Positions 1-9,587 of a DNA stretch of 38,874 bases are shown piece by piece. The DNA comes from Symsagittifera roscoffensis (Eukaryota; Xenacoelomorpha; Acoela; Convolutidae). Position 1 is the stretch's first letter. Each line of letters opens with the position of its first letter. A program made the translations under genes and the position numbers. The DNA is taken from contig NW_026971078.1 of assembly GCF_963678635.1 (NCBI RefSeq), positions 1 to 38,874 of the forward strand. Reading direction: 5' to 3'. Below the pieces are notes generated by a model that was not told the origin of the DNA, did no database searches, and saw only the letters and a program-made list of their open reading frames with translations.

Positions 1-393
1 ACATGCTCTGAACTCTGTGGAGTAGACGTTTTGCTCTGATGACTTAACGTTCGTTTGAACAACTCTTCCCCATGCCTCGTTCAGAACAGCAAGAGATGCA
101 ATCAAATTATCTGGCAAACTCAATGACAAAGTTTGCTATTTAAACAATTTGTTTTATAGCTGAAAAAAATATAATTTACCAAAGAAATGAAATAATGGCT
201 GAAAGTCGCTTCCCATCATCCAAAATTTCCGTCAATGCACCATGAATTAGATGGCCGTGACTCGGATGATGTGAGAGCTCGGGATGGTGTTCCATAAAAT
301 TTTGCTGTGTTTTTTCTTTCGATTCAATTGTGCTCGATAACGTTATCAATTTGGACACAATCTTCCATGTACTGCGATAATTTTGCCCGAGTT
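1..393 (-). pseudogene. Partial duplicate of the SF1 helicase (C-terminal half)
   Basis: This stretch matches 4157-4548 of the helicase gene base for base over most of its length, in the same orientation. The shared peptide includes TIESKEKTQQNFMEHH and the following HPSHGHLIHG. It covers the NYRST motif and roughly the next 120 residues. The copy carries substitutions and frame breaks, and it has no start or Walker A segment. Homology stops sharply after the bases encoding LGQNYRST and runs off the left edge of the window, so more of the copy may lie outside. I read it as a diverged, non-functional duplicate. A distant exon of a second paralogue is possible but less likely, because the frame is broken. 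No splice acceptor is obvious at the break. Confidence 0.75.
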
Positions 394-1360
394 ATTCATT
401 TTTCATTATCTTTTATCAACTTGGCGAAAATTTTTTTTACTTACTTTGCAAAAAAATATGATTCTGAAAAAGCAATTTCTCAAAAACCAAGTTGTGAGGC
501 TTTGTGTTTTAGCTCTCAAAATGTGATAAACCGCAACCTGGTAGCATTTTAAAATATTATCAAGACATTTCTTACAAAAAAAAACAGTTTAAAAGGGATT
601 TTTCTAATTCTGAGAACGAAAAAAAAACACCTTTTCTTTATTTTTAATTTAATGTCACGCAAAATTGTAATCAAAAAAGTACAAATAGATTAGCGTTTTT
701 GAGATGACTTTGGAATTATATAAAAAATTGTAAGGCGACATCAACAACTGCGTTATTTAGAGGGAGATAGCACATATTAGGAAATCGCCTACAGCATTTG
801 AGCTGTAAAAACGTATTGAATCGGCAGCAAGAATTTGCCAGCCAATCTGCAATAGTTCGATTGATCTTATAACACAGGCGTTACTAAGTTGAATACAGAA
901 ACTAGAACGAAAACTACAAGGAGACACATTTTTCTCAGAGGCAAAGCGAAATTTCGCATAACTTGCGATAAAAGGCAAGCACCGCACTGTAAGCTAGCAA
1001 ATCGAAAATGAGACGGTAATAAAAAAAAATGAATAAAAAATTATTTTAAAAAACATGAAAAAAAAACCGAAAAACATTCAAGAAATAAAACAAAGTTTTG
1101 AATGATTGTAAAATTTCAACCAGCAAATATAAAAACATATTCAAAGTCAGAATTATTAAACTATTATTTTACAAATTACAGCAAAACAACCAAAACACTT
1201 GCATCTATAACCAAAAATGCTATCAGGACAAAAAATTTACACAATGAAGAAATGGATCCGACAAACAAAAGCAGACAAACATAAGCAGACAAATAAAAGT
1301 CTGACGATTCAACGTTTTCCCGAAATTTCCTTTTTTATAATTTCAAACATGCTGAAAAAA

Positions 1361-1440
1361 TTGAGGTCCGGCTGGCACTCGAACCCCGGACCTTAGAGTT
1401 CAGAGAAACTAGCGTTACCTCTATGCTAGATTGGAAACGG
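1361..1440 (-). ncRNA. tRNA-like Pol III unit (tRNA pseudogene or SINE head)
   Basis: Read on the minus strand, this segment has a box-A-like element (TAGCATAGAGG, 1428-1418) and a box-B-like element (GGTTCGAGTGC, 1385-1375) at tRNA-like spacing. A run of six T residues (1360-1355) follows, as expected of a Pol III terminator. The D-arm can pair (TAGC/GCTA). The anticodon stem has mismatches and no 5' acceptor strand pairs with the 3' CCGGACC. It is therefore probably a tRNA pseudogene or tRNA-derived SINE fragment rather than a working tRNA. The anticodon cannot be read reliably. Confidence 0.4.
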
Positions 1441-1664
1441 TCTCGAAGTTGCTAAGATTCATTAGAAACTAACTTCAATTTCAGCTTCAGAATTAAGAAA
1501 AATTGTTATGGAAAAAATCTAGAATCCGATTACAAGACACTTACTTTCGTAAGTGTGGAGAAAACTAAACTTAAAATAAAAGCAACCAAGTTTGAAATTT
1601 CATGCGTGTTTTCATAATTCGAACAATCAACTCCGGCAATATTTGTTGTTTACTTTATAAATCA

Positions 1665-1870
1665 GCAAACTGAATAAATCTTTGAGTTCAGATAATCTAA
1701 GCTTTTTAAATAGACAAATCGTAGAAACTGGCATTTGTTATGAAACGTTTTGTACTTGAAATATCTTGCAAACTGAATAAATCTTTGAGTTCAGATAATC
1801 TAAGCTTTTCAAAAAGACAAATCGTAGAAACTGCCATTTGTTATGAAAAGTTATGTAGTTGAAATGTCTG
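1665..1870. repeat. 103-bp tandem duplication, two copies
   Basis: Two adjacent copies (1665-1767 and 1768-1870) both start GCAAACTGAATAAATC and share about 90% of their bases, including GACAAATCGTAGAAACTG and TTTGTTATGAAA. The unit has no coding potential and no known motif that I recognise. Confidence 0.85.
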
Positions 1871-3340
1871 GATATTCTTTCTTTTTTACAGTTTGTAGTT
1901 TCCGTCACAAATCGAAAGACAAAAAACTCATCGGGCCACCTGAAACTGATTAACTAATTCTCTCAATGACAAAAAAGTATTGATGTAAGAAAAAAATAGC
2001 AAAATAAGATTGGATTACGTACAAAAGTTTCTAGTTTCCTTCAATGATGTACAAAACTGCAATGAATGAAGAACGTAATAATTATCAATCATCTCAATAA
2101 ACACCATGCAAAGGTCCACTTATTAAATAGTTGAAAAATGTCGGGAGCAAATGATAATGTTTCAAATATTCATAGCCTGCCAACTGATCATAGCATATTT
2201 GTCAAAACTATAACGAATCTGTGGAAAAATTATTCCAAGAACTGAACGGTTTTTGATGGTTGCAAATCTCTGAAAACTTTTTCGCCTGTTAGAAATTGGA
2301 CAATAGGCGTTTTTTCCAAAATTGTAAGATATTCGAGGTGTTGTGATAAGATTAGGGAATCGTACTATCCAAAATGGAACTTTCTAATGAATAATATTCG
2401 CAAAATTTGAAGATCTAATGAATATACCCAAATTGAAATTTTGCGTCCGATATTAAAATGTAACATCATGTAGTTCTTTTTGAGACTTGTTGGTCCATCA
2501 GATGATTTCACCCAAAATCTCGGCTGACTCATAGAGTCAACTTAGATACAGAGCCGAAGTTGAGCTTCGCAACAGTTGCAAGTCGAATTTATACAAGGCA
2601 ATTCTATGTGTAGCATCGGAATAAAATTTACCACGCGGTAACAAAGCCGAAAATACCTTATCAGAGACAAGACTTATAAAAAGTAAACAATTCCCCTCGC
2701 TCTCAACACACAAACAAAAAATGTCATTGCTTGTCAAATGAACCAATATGAGGTCACTAAGCCGATATAATAAAGGCCAAGACCAATTACGATGAAAAAA
2801 AGGGAAAAAAAGCCAAAAACAAATTCAAAAATTTTATGACCAATATAAAATGATTAAGTCCCCGTCAATCTCAAAACACAAAAGCACACACAACTTTTTT
2901 TCACTGGTCGACACGCAATATCAGGCGATTAACCTGATATAAAATCAACCAAAATCAATTAAGGCGAAAAAAGAAAAAAAATGCAAAAAAAAAACAGTCG
3001 TCAAGCAAAACTTGAGCTATAACTTTTAAATTTAGCTAAGCGAGCGATCCACATGTGAGCATAAAAACTACCTTTTACTTGAATTAATTCAAAATCATGT
3101 CCTTAAGCCGATAAAATATCAGACGAAACCATTTGGATAGAAAAAAAAAACAGAAAAAAATAAACAAGTCAAAAAATTTAGTAAAAACACTGCGAAAAAT
3201 TACAATGTAATTTGCGCATGATAAGAAAAACCATTTCTACGAATTGGCAACTAGGCCGACAAATTATAGCTCCAATACTGATCCTAATCTTAATCTTTTT
3301 TTTCTAGATCTCTAAAAATTCGAATAAGATATAGTAAAAG

Positions 3341-3773
3341 CAGGGGCGGATTTAGGGATGGGGCGGGGGGCGGATGTTCCCCCCCCCCCCTCAGGGAGTC
3401 GACCCCCTGCCGACCCAAAGGGTCCCCCTTTGTACTATTTTGAGATATCCATTTTTGTTGATAGACCCTAAAAATTTTCTAAAAGTGCCTTCGGCGCCAA
3501 TGTATACTAACTTTGAGGGGGGAGCGCGCGCCGAAATAACGCAATTTTTTGGTCAAATTTTTCCAAAAAGTGCCTAAAAACGCCTTTTTTGGCCTGTTTT
3601 TTTCAAAATTTTGCCTGCGGCGCAGAAAATTTGGCCAAAATGGGGGCAAAACAGTGCTTTAGGAGAGCTCCAAAAATCATTTTGGCCGACCTAAGAACAA
3701 TTAAAATGTCGACAAATCTTTCGAACATTTTTTGAAATTCGCCCCCCTCGAGAAAATCCTAGATCCGTCCCTG
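3341..3773. mobile_element. Non-autonomous hAT-type MITE (433 bp)
   Basis: The element begins CAGGGGCGGATTTAGG and ends CCTAGATCCGTCCCTG, imperfect terminal inverted repeats of about 16 bp with the CAGGGGCGGAT start typical of many hAT-derived MITEs. The flanks carry an 8-bp target-site duplication with one mismatch (AGTAAAAG at 3333-3340, AATAAAAG at 3774-3781), the duplication length expected of hAT transposase. The interior is G/C-rich at the ends, with a run of ten or more C, and holds no transposase frame. An open frame inside it is incidental. The one mismatch in the duplication and several in the TIRs suggest an old insertion. It lies just downstream of the minus-strand helicase gene. 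Confidence 0.8.
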
Positions 3774-3822
3774 AATAAAAGCGGTTAGTTAGAAATCAAC
3801 TTTGTTCTGTATTGTTTCTAAA

Positions 3823-3828
3823 TTTATT
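3823..3828 (-). terminator. Polyadenylation signal AATAAA for the helicase gene
   Basis: AATAAA on the minus strand lies about 120 nt after the helicase stop codon. It is plausible as the 3' end of that transcript, but the sequence is AT-rich and the hexamer could occur by chance. Confidence 0.4.
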
Positions 3829-3946
3829 TATGGAAAATGATCGGCCAGTAATAATTATTTTTAAATTATACTCAAAACAAAGTATATACAGCGTGAGGCA
3901 AATTAAAATGAGACTCCGAATGGGCCGCAGCTCGCATTAACATAAA

Positions 3947-5239
3947 TCACAAATTTGAAAAATTCAGTTCATCCTCGGACAACAAGTTTCTAATTTTGGC
4001 CTCTTTAAAAATTGATAAAAATTCATCTAACGCCTCGGGATTATGCTGTTCGTCCAAAAACACAACGATTTGACAGTATGACCTGGCTCTGGAATAAACA
4101 TTGTACAATAAACGCAACATCTTTGTGTCCATAACTGAGAATACTAACAGTACCACACATGCTCCGAACTCTGTCGAGTAAATGTTTTGCTCTGATGACG
4201 TAACGTTCGTGTGAACAGCTCTTCCCCATAACTCGTTTAGAACAGCAAGAGGTGCAGGAAAATTATCTGGCAAATTAATTGAGAAAATTTGCAAACTGAA
4301 CAATTTGTTGTTTACCTGAAGAAAAATTAATTTGGCAAAGAAATGAAATAATGGCTGAATGTCGTTTCCCATAATAAAAATTTCCGTCAGTGGACCATGA
4401 ATTAGATGACCGTGACTCGGATGATGGGAGAGCTCGGGATGGTGTTCCATGAAATTTTGCTGTGTTTTTTCTTTCGATTCAATTGTTCTCGATAACGTTA
4501 TCAAATTGGACACAATATTCCATGTACTGCGATAATTTTGCCCGAGTGCTACAATTTCGAATCCGTGAAAGTTGCGTCTTAATGCCTGATTATGTAACAA
4601 GTGACTTTGGTTGTAATCAATAGCTAAACACACGCAGTTAGAAACTGATATAGCAATGTTTGATGCATGTGCATCATCAACATAGATTGCTACGTTTTTG
4701 GATAGCTCATCTACGAAACTTTGGGTTTGGTAGTAATCTCTTTTCGTGTTGCAATGTACAACTCCGACTCTACTCCGCCACATCTTTTGGTTGAAGTTTT
4801 TTTCAGAAATGTCTGCGCAATTAAGGTTTATTTTCTTAAAAATTAGTTTGTATTCAGCTAATTTCGATTCGTTGAAAACCACAAGAAGTAGTTTTTGTTG
4901 ACTATTGGTTAAAAATTGATACAAAAGCCTAGCAATAAGTATTAAACTTTTCCCAGACCCCACGCATCCAGTGATGATCAAATTTTTAGATTTCTTTTCA
5001 AATGCTTTCTTCTGAAATAGGTTTAAATAACTGATGCCCAAGATGTCTTTGAAAATATTGACTTCTTTTACAACCGCAGATTTTATGCTTCCGGATTCAA
5101 AGATGTAAGAAGGAAGTTTCCTTTTTTTACTGACGAAAGTTATTTTGCTATCTCGGAGCCGTTTATCTGTGTCATAAACGACACTATCGAAATTAGCTAA
5201 AGAACTGTCAAAAACTTCTTGCTTCGTTGCCCACAGCAC
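3947..5239 (-). CDS. UvrD/Rep-like superfamily-1 helicase domain protein
   Basis: This frame encodes 430 residues with the ordered motifs of an SF1 (UvrD/DUF2075-like) NTP-dependent helicase. They are Walker A GCVGSGKS at residues 91-98, a Walker-B-like IYVDDAH at 185-191 (DD where DE is usual), a motif-III-like DYNQSHLL at 208-215, NYRSTWNIV at 235-243, a motif-V-like STEFGACVVLLV at 355-366, and VYSRARS with the probable arginine finger at 381-387. Its frame overlaps the end of the NERD-repeat frame by 32 nt and no good ATG opens it; the nominal start is GTG. It therefore probably forms the C-terminal half of one protein with the upstream frame, joined by a frameshift or separated by a mutation. 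The core is short for a UvrD helicase. The nucleic-acid substrate is unknown. Nuclease plus helicase suggests DNA or RNA processing or defence, which is inference. Confidence 0.75.
   Translation of the reverse strand: MLWATKQEVFDSSLANFDSVVYDTDKRLRDSKITFVSKKRKLPSYIFESGSIKSAVVKEVNIFKDILGISYLNLFQKKAFEKKSKNLIITGCVGSGKSLILIARLLYQFLTNSQQKLLLVVFNESKLAEYKLIFKKINLNCADISEKNFNQKMWRSRVGVVHCNTKRDYYQTQSFVDELSKNVAIYVDDAHASNIAISVSNCVCLAIDYNQSHLLHNQALRRNFHGFEIVALGQNYRSTWNIVSNLITLSRTIESKEKTQQNFMEHHPELSHHPSHGHLIHGPLTEIFIMGNDIQPLFHFFAKLIFLQVNNKLFSLQIFSINLPDNFPAPLAVLNELWGRAVHTNVTSSEQNIYSTEFGACVVLLVFSVMDTKMLRLLYNVYSRARSYCQIVVFLDEQHNPEALDEFLSIFKEAKIRNLLSEDELNFSNL
5207..5213 (-). promoter_or_regulatory. Candidate +1 frameshift site TTT TGA C
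   Basis: The last sense codon and stop of the NERD frame read TTT TGA C. Slipping forward one base after TTT gives GAC and continues directly in the helicase frame (DSSLANF). The arrangement resembles antizyme-type and bacterial release-factor-2 +1 frameshift sites, where a slippery codon precedes a poorly terminated UGA C. A simple one-base mutation or assembly error would look the same. Confidence 0.35.
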
Positions 5240-7994
5240 CCGTAAGACATTTTTTTATCTGACTGATGTTCCCCTTTATTTCAACAAATTTTCTGTTATC
5301 ACAGTCTATGATTTCTTTTTGCCACCAAATCGAAAAATGTTTCAAATCATTTTCATTGATACAACCAATTACGCCACTTTTAGTATCTGGTTGCAAGTTA
5401 ATTCCAGTAAACGCCACAAAACGATGAACTCTGAAATACTGAGATTTGCGCACGGAAACATCTAGATTCTCTTCTCCTGTTTTATCTCTCTTAAAAGACT
5501 CTTCCGCTATTCCCTGTATAACCGCCATTATTTTATCTTGTTGTTTTTCAGCTGACTCAGCAAACTTCAAAATAACTTCATTTGTAGCATTTTTTCCTGC
5601 ATTTTTTACTTCAATTAGCACAATGTAGTCTGGTCCAATTACTATAAAGTCATTCTCAACTTCATCAGATTGAAGTCGTTTTTTGTGACATTTTGGACAA
5701 TCTCTTGCATTATGTTCCGACAACCACATCCGGTACTGGTAATGTGATAATGTAAGACCATGTAAAACAACGCAACTTTCATTTTTCAACAGTTCGAGGG
5801 CCCGATACATTAACACTTCAGCCTCATAGTCTTGTTGTTTTCGAATGTCATTTGATTTCTGATCTTCTTCTATATTTTGGTCTTCGTTTAGATAGAGGTC
5901 AATGTAGTTTTGATTCGGACAAACGGGAACCATTTGCGGGTATACATCAAGAGCAAAAAAAGGTGATGCATACAATTCCTTTCCGACGGTAAAGTATTTC
6001 AGTCTTTCCTTCATTTCTTTCTCAATTAAAGTAGGTGTTACAACTTCAACAAAATCATTAAGGAAAGACTTCAACCTGCAAATGAATGCTTTCGTCTCAT
6101 TAGCATACAGAGATAATCCCCAAGAATTAACAAAAATTTTCAGGATTTTGTCTGAAAATTTAGAGCAGATATCTTTTAGGTAGTCATTCCCAATGTCACA
6201 AAAACCAACCCAATCACTAAATGTTTTACATGGCCAATCTTCTAAGTGAATCAGATGGTTATATTCAAGAGCTAATGTTTCAATTAGCGGTTTTTCATCA
6301 TGGTTTCTTAAAGCCCATAATGCAAACATTGTTTTCTGAACCAGTTTGAAATCTCCTAACATGCATTTTCCGCGGTTAAATTTGGATGCAATGATGTTTC
6401 TGTCCCACCAGTAGTTGAAATTCGAAAAATCGTCGCCTTTAATAGTTTCAAACTGATAACTGCAACTTCCTTGTTCCAGAACAGAGATATCAGAATGTTC
6501 AGGGAAAGCAATATAATGGAAAACTTTGAAATAATTCTGAGGATAATAATTCTTTTCAGTTAGTTGTCTGCGTTGACAAATTCTATCTATTAGCTGAAGA
6601 AAAATTTTCTGATACTTTGTTTTTTCTTGAATTATACCAGACTCAACCGCATTGTTTGGATGTACGTCAATTATCACGATGTAACTGTGCCCAAATACTA
6701 AGAAGTCACTTTTACTGACGATTGTTTCCCTATGTTCAAACGAACAGTTAGGAATAACTCCACTTTCTGCGCATACTTCTGCATTGAAGCTGTCCGATTC
6801 CCACATGTGAAACTGGTTGTGGTTAAGAGTCAATCCGTGAAGAACCAAAATAGGTTGTTGGATACTTTTCAAAGCATTGTACACTATTTTATTACTTCCC
6901 TCTTCGCAATCAGAGTACATATCTGAACGTAGTGGAAATTTGTCAATATTTATATTGCCAATATCAGGAAAAAACAACGGCAGATTTTTATCCCTGCAGT
7001 TAAGTTCAAACAATCTATCCGCATTTTCAATAAAATCTTCTCTGTTTTTGAAACTCAACGTTTGCGATTCATCTGATTTCCGTCTGCTTAAAACGACATT
7101 TCTCTCTGCTGGTAAAACCAGATCGTTACTAGCCCGAGAAAACGACTGAGAAAAATCAGCTTCAGAGAGAGGAGGGTCCCTTTTTTCTACTGGACATGCT
7201 TGCCATCTGCTCGCATCATAATTGAACCACCATAAGGTAAAAAGAGTTTGCTGAACTAACAAAAAATTACCTGTAATACATTCAGCGGTTTCCAAATTAG
7301 ATTCAAGGATGTTTCTGTCCCACCACTCCTCCAAATTCAGAAACTCATCTTTCTCCATGACTCCAACCCTTTCTCCGCTGTTTTTAATTTCGTGGACAAA
7401 AGAATTTTTACCGCCTTCGTTGCGTTGAGGAAATGCGATGTATGTGAAAACCTTGAAAAGCGTTGATGCTTCGCTTGTCTCTCCCGATTGGTTTCCTTTG
7501 CTTATTTGGCGAATGAATCTTAGCAAAGTTCTCTGGTTGTTGATTTTTTCCCGAATAAAATCTTCGAAGTAAGACTTGGGAGTATTGGCATCTGGAATGT
7601 CAATGATAACGACATAAGAAGGACTAAACACCACAAAATCAGCTTTTCCGACCATTGTTGACCTATGTTCAGGAGCACAATTTGGAAATTTTTCAGTTTT
7701 GGCGCACTCCTCTGGGTCGAAGTTGTCTTCAAACATATGGAAATAATAATGACTTAGATGAACTCCAAACATAACTATAATTGGTTCCTTCAGCTTTCTC
7801 AACGAATTGTAGACAACTTCGTTGCTTGTACATTCAGTTTCTTCGAAAAAACTGAAAGGCAGAGGAAAGTATTCTGCTCCAGTTTTGTTTTGGTCAGGAA
7901 AGAGTAAAGGGAGGCTTTTGTTTTTTCAATGTTTATCAAAAAGTTCAATACAAATTTTCAAGAAATTGTCTTTTGCACTGAATTGCAAATCCAT
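5208..7994 (-). CDS. Protein with three tandem NERD-like nuclease repeats
   Basis: The main open frame gives 864 residues in three homologous blocks of about 195 residues (1-200, 304-497 and 661-856). Each has HGLTLSHYQYRMW-like, DFIVIGPDYIVLIEV-like and WWDRNI-like segments. The third block has the D...ExK pattern of NERD/PD-(D/E)XK nucleases (D718, E731, K733). Blocks one and two have IIDIPD and IIDVHP there and look catalytically dead. Homology to block two continues upstream of residue 1 (for example SLPLLFPD), back to an ATG at 7994. That extension contains one TGA at 7928-7926, so the true N-terminus is either interrupted or the protein starts downstream. The frame ends at TTT TGA C, where a +1 shift enters the helicase frame. 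NERD domains fused to SF1 helicases are known in bacteria. Tripling of the domain in an animal is unfamiliar to me. No intron is needed across 4 kb. Confidence 0.7.
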
Positions 7995-8521
7995 TCTTGC
8001 GTAATGAATGACAATGAAAACGTTTGAGTTCGAGTTTAAAATTCTGAGGCCAGAAACTAAGATCGGTAACAAGCAACCGCGCAAGATAAGATCAAACCTA
8101 TTTTGTTTCAGGCAGTTGGAACAGGCAATTTTTTTAAAACAAAAATTGCAGTTAAAATCTAACAGACAAGAATTCTAAATCATCCAATACAAAGTAGCAA
8201 CTTGTTTTAATTTTTGGTAGAAAACAAGGCGCCGTTCTTACTTATTTGCGTTCTGATACGAATCCGAATTAAATTTTGTGTGATTACATCTATGTTTATT
8301 TGGCAAAGCTAAAAAATGAATGCTCAAATTCGACACTTAAGGTATTAAATCTATTTTTGCTTATTTAGAAACATGTGGCAAGTCGCGGAGGCGTCGCAAG
8401 AAAACTTCTCCAGATTCTCGGTTCACTTCACTGGTACAAGTAACCAAATCATGTTATTCTGCGTCAAGAAAGATACGACTTCGATTTGATCACGCTGAAG
8501 AACTATTCTCAATTTCATGTT
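7995..8521. other. Spacer between BRD8-like gene and nuclease/helicase locus
   Basis: The minus-strand genes on either side leave about 530 bp that presumably holds the promoter and 5' UTR of the nuclease gene and the 3' end of the BRD8-like gene. A short, less AT-rich patch at 8370-8490 is open for 20-40 codons on both strands but shows no known motif. I see no clear TATA box or start signal. Confidence 0.4.
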
Positions 8522-8527
8522 TTTATT
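8522..8527 (-). terminator. Polyadenylation signal AATAAA of the BRD8-like gene
   Basis: AATAAA on the minus strand lies 28 nt past the stop codon of the bromodomain gene, the position expected of a eukaryotic poly(A) signal. This supports the gene being real and ending here. Confidence 0.6.
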
Positions 8528-8555
8528 GAAAAACTAGGCAACTAACTTGCAAATA

Positions 8556-9587
8556 TTAAAATTTATCAAAGTTTTTCAAAGTTCTTGTTCTAGGCTGCCG
8601 AGTTTCTGGAGCATCAATTTCGTATTTCATAAAAAAGGAAGCACCAAACTGCTGCTGCATCAGGACCAGGCAATCGTTCTGCATTTCAATTGCTAATTTG
8701 TAAATTTCATGGTCAGAATTGTTGTATATGAATGCGTTTTGAAACATCAACAACACATCTCGCGCGAACTCCAGATCACTTCTTATGATTCCCGAATCGA
8801 TTCGTTTCCGAATGGCTGTCAAGTCCATCGGATGAGACACTACTTTAGAATAACTAGGCGCTATATCATCAGTTACAGGGTGCGAAAACACATGCGCCCA
8901 TTTATGATTGGATATGCCCTTCAGTAGTACTAAAATTGATTTTTTCCATTGTTTATACGACCTGTCATCTTCTTCAACTACCTGACTCGAATTTGCCGCA
9001 ATGATTTGGTTGCATTTTTCCTTGGGAGTTTTGCTATCAAGTTCGATTACCATAATGTCGTCTTCAACTTGAGGTTCTGAAAATTCTTGTTTTGGTTCTA
9101 CCCGTGAAATGGGGTTGTCTAGAAAATCAGAGTCATCAGATGCTGCTAACTCTTGTATCAAGCCTGATATATTCAGATCTTCTGCATCATTATAATTCTC
9201 TGACTTCAGGTCTAGCTCTTCTAGCTCACCATCTTGGTCCTGTTTAGAAACTTCACCCAGTTCAGCTTTAACGGCATTATACTCATCAATTACTTGTTCT
9301 AACTCTAACTCAATCTCACTCAATCGTTTAGCACTCAATTTTCTTCGAACAATATCCAAACTGGTTTGATCAAACTTTTCCAATCCCTGTTGTGACTTCA
9401 ATAATTCAATCTGCTGCTTACAATCACTAGCTGAAGCTTCGTGACAAACACCAATGTTGTCTCGCAGAAAATTATTCAATCCTTGTGAAACGATATCAAA
9501 AGCTTTATCGCTAACGTCTTCTTCATTTTTCTGGCAGATCTCAACGAGAGCTAAGCTAGACAGAGTTGTCCAATTCATCTGAAACAT
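8556..9587 (-). CDS. BRD8: BRD8-like bromodomain protein (NuA4/TIP60 complex subunit)
   Basis: The protein of about 343 residues carries a C-terminal bromodomain close to that of BRD8. Visible segments are WKKSILVLLKGISNHKWAHV, HPVTDDIAP, HPMDLTAIRKRID and LMFQNAFIYNNSDHEIY, including the conserved acetyl-lysine-binding Asn in YNNSDH. Further N-terminal, the segment VRRKLSAKRLSEIE matches the BRD8 coiled-coil region, and LSSLALVEICQKN resembles its SANT-like start. An acidic middle (DLNISGLIQELAASDDSDF) separates them. In other animals BRD8 is a subunit of the TIP60/NuA4 histone acetyltransferase complex in the nucleus; that role is inferred here by homology. No ATG lies upstream of 9587 in this frame. 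ATG 9587 or 9578 is the likely start, although TTTCAG just before 9578 could instead be a splice acceptor. The protein is much shorter than vertebrate BRD8. Confidence 0.85.
   Translation of the reverse strand: MFQMNWTTLSSLALVEICQKNEEDVSDKAFDIVSQGLNNFLRDNIGVCHEASASDCKQQIELLKSQQGLEKFDQTSLDIVRRKLSAKRLSEIELELEQVIDEYNAVKAELGEVSKQDQDGELEELDLKSENYNDAEDLNISGLIQELAASDDSDFLDNPISRVEPKQEFSEPQVEDDIMVIELDSKTPKEKCNQIIAANSSQVVEEDDRSYKQWKKSILVLLKGISNHKWAHVFSHPVTDDIAPSYSKVVSHPMDLTAIRKRIDSGIIRSDLEFARDVLLMFQNAFIYNNSDHEIYKLAIEMQNDCLVLMQQQFGASFFMKYEIDAPETRQPRTRTLKNFDKF

Larger units (their letters stand above)
394..3340. other. AT-rich non-coding stretch
   Basis: No convincing gene is visible on either strand. 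The open frames present are short, lack recognisable motifs and are rich in poly-A/poly-T. The stretch contains the tRNA-like unit and the 103-bp tandem duplication listed separately, plus many A-runs. Confidence 0.6.

Noticed and set aside
757-987. Short minus-strand frame of 76 codons
   Set aside because: No start context, motif or neighbouring gene; typical chance frame in AT-rich DNA.
3374-3577. 67-codon frame with PPPPPQGVDPLPT
   Set aside because: Lies wholly inside the hAT MITE and arises from its C-rich end.
8364-8489. Less AT-rich patch with 20-40-codon frames on both strands (for example NRESGEVFLRRLRDLPHV on minus)
   Set aside because: Too short, no splice or start signals that decide a strand, no recognised domain.
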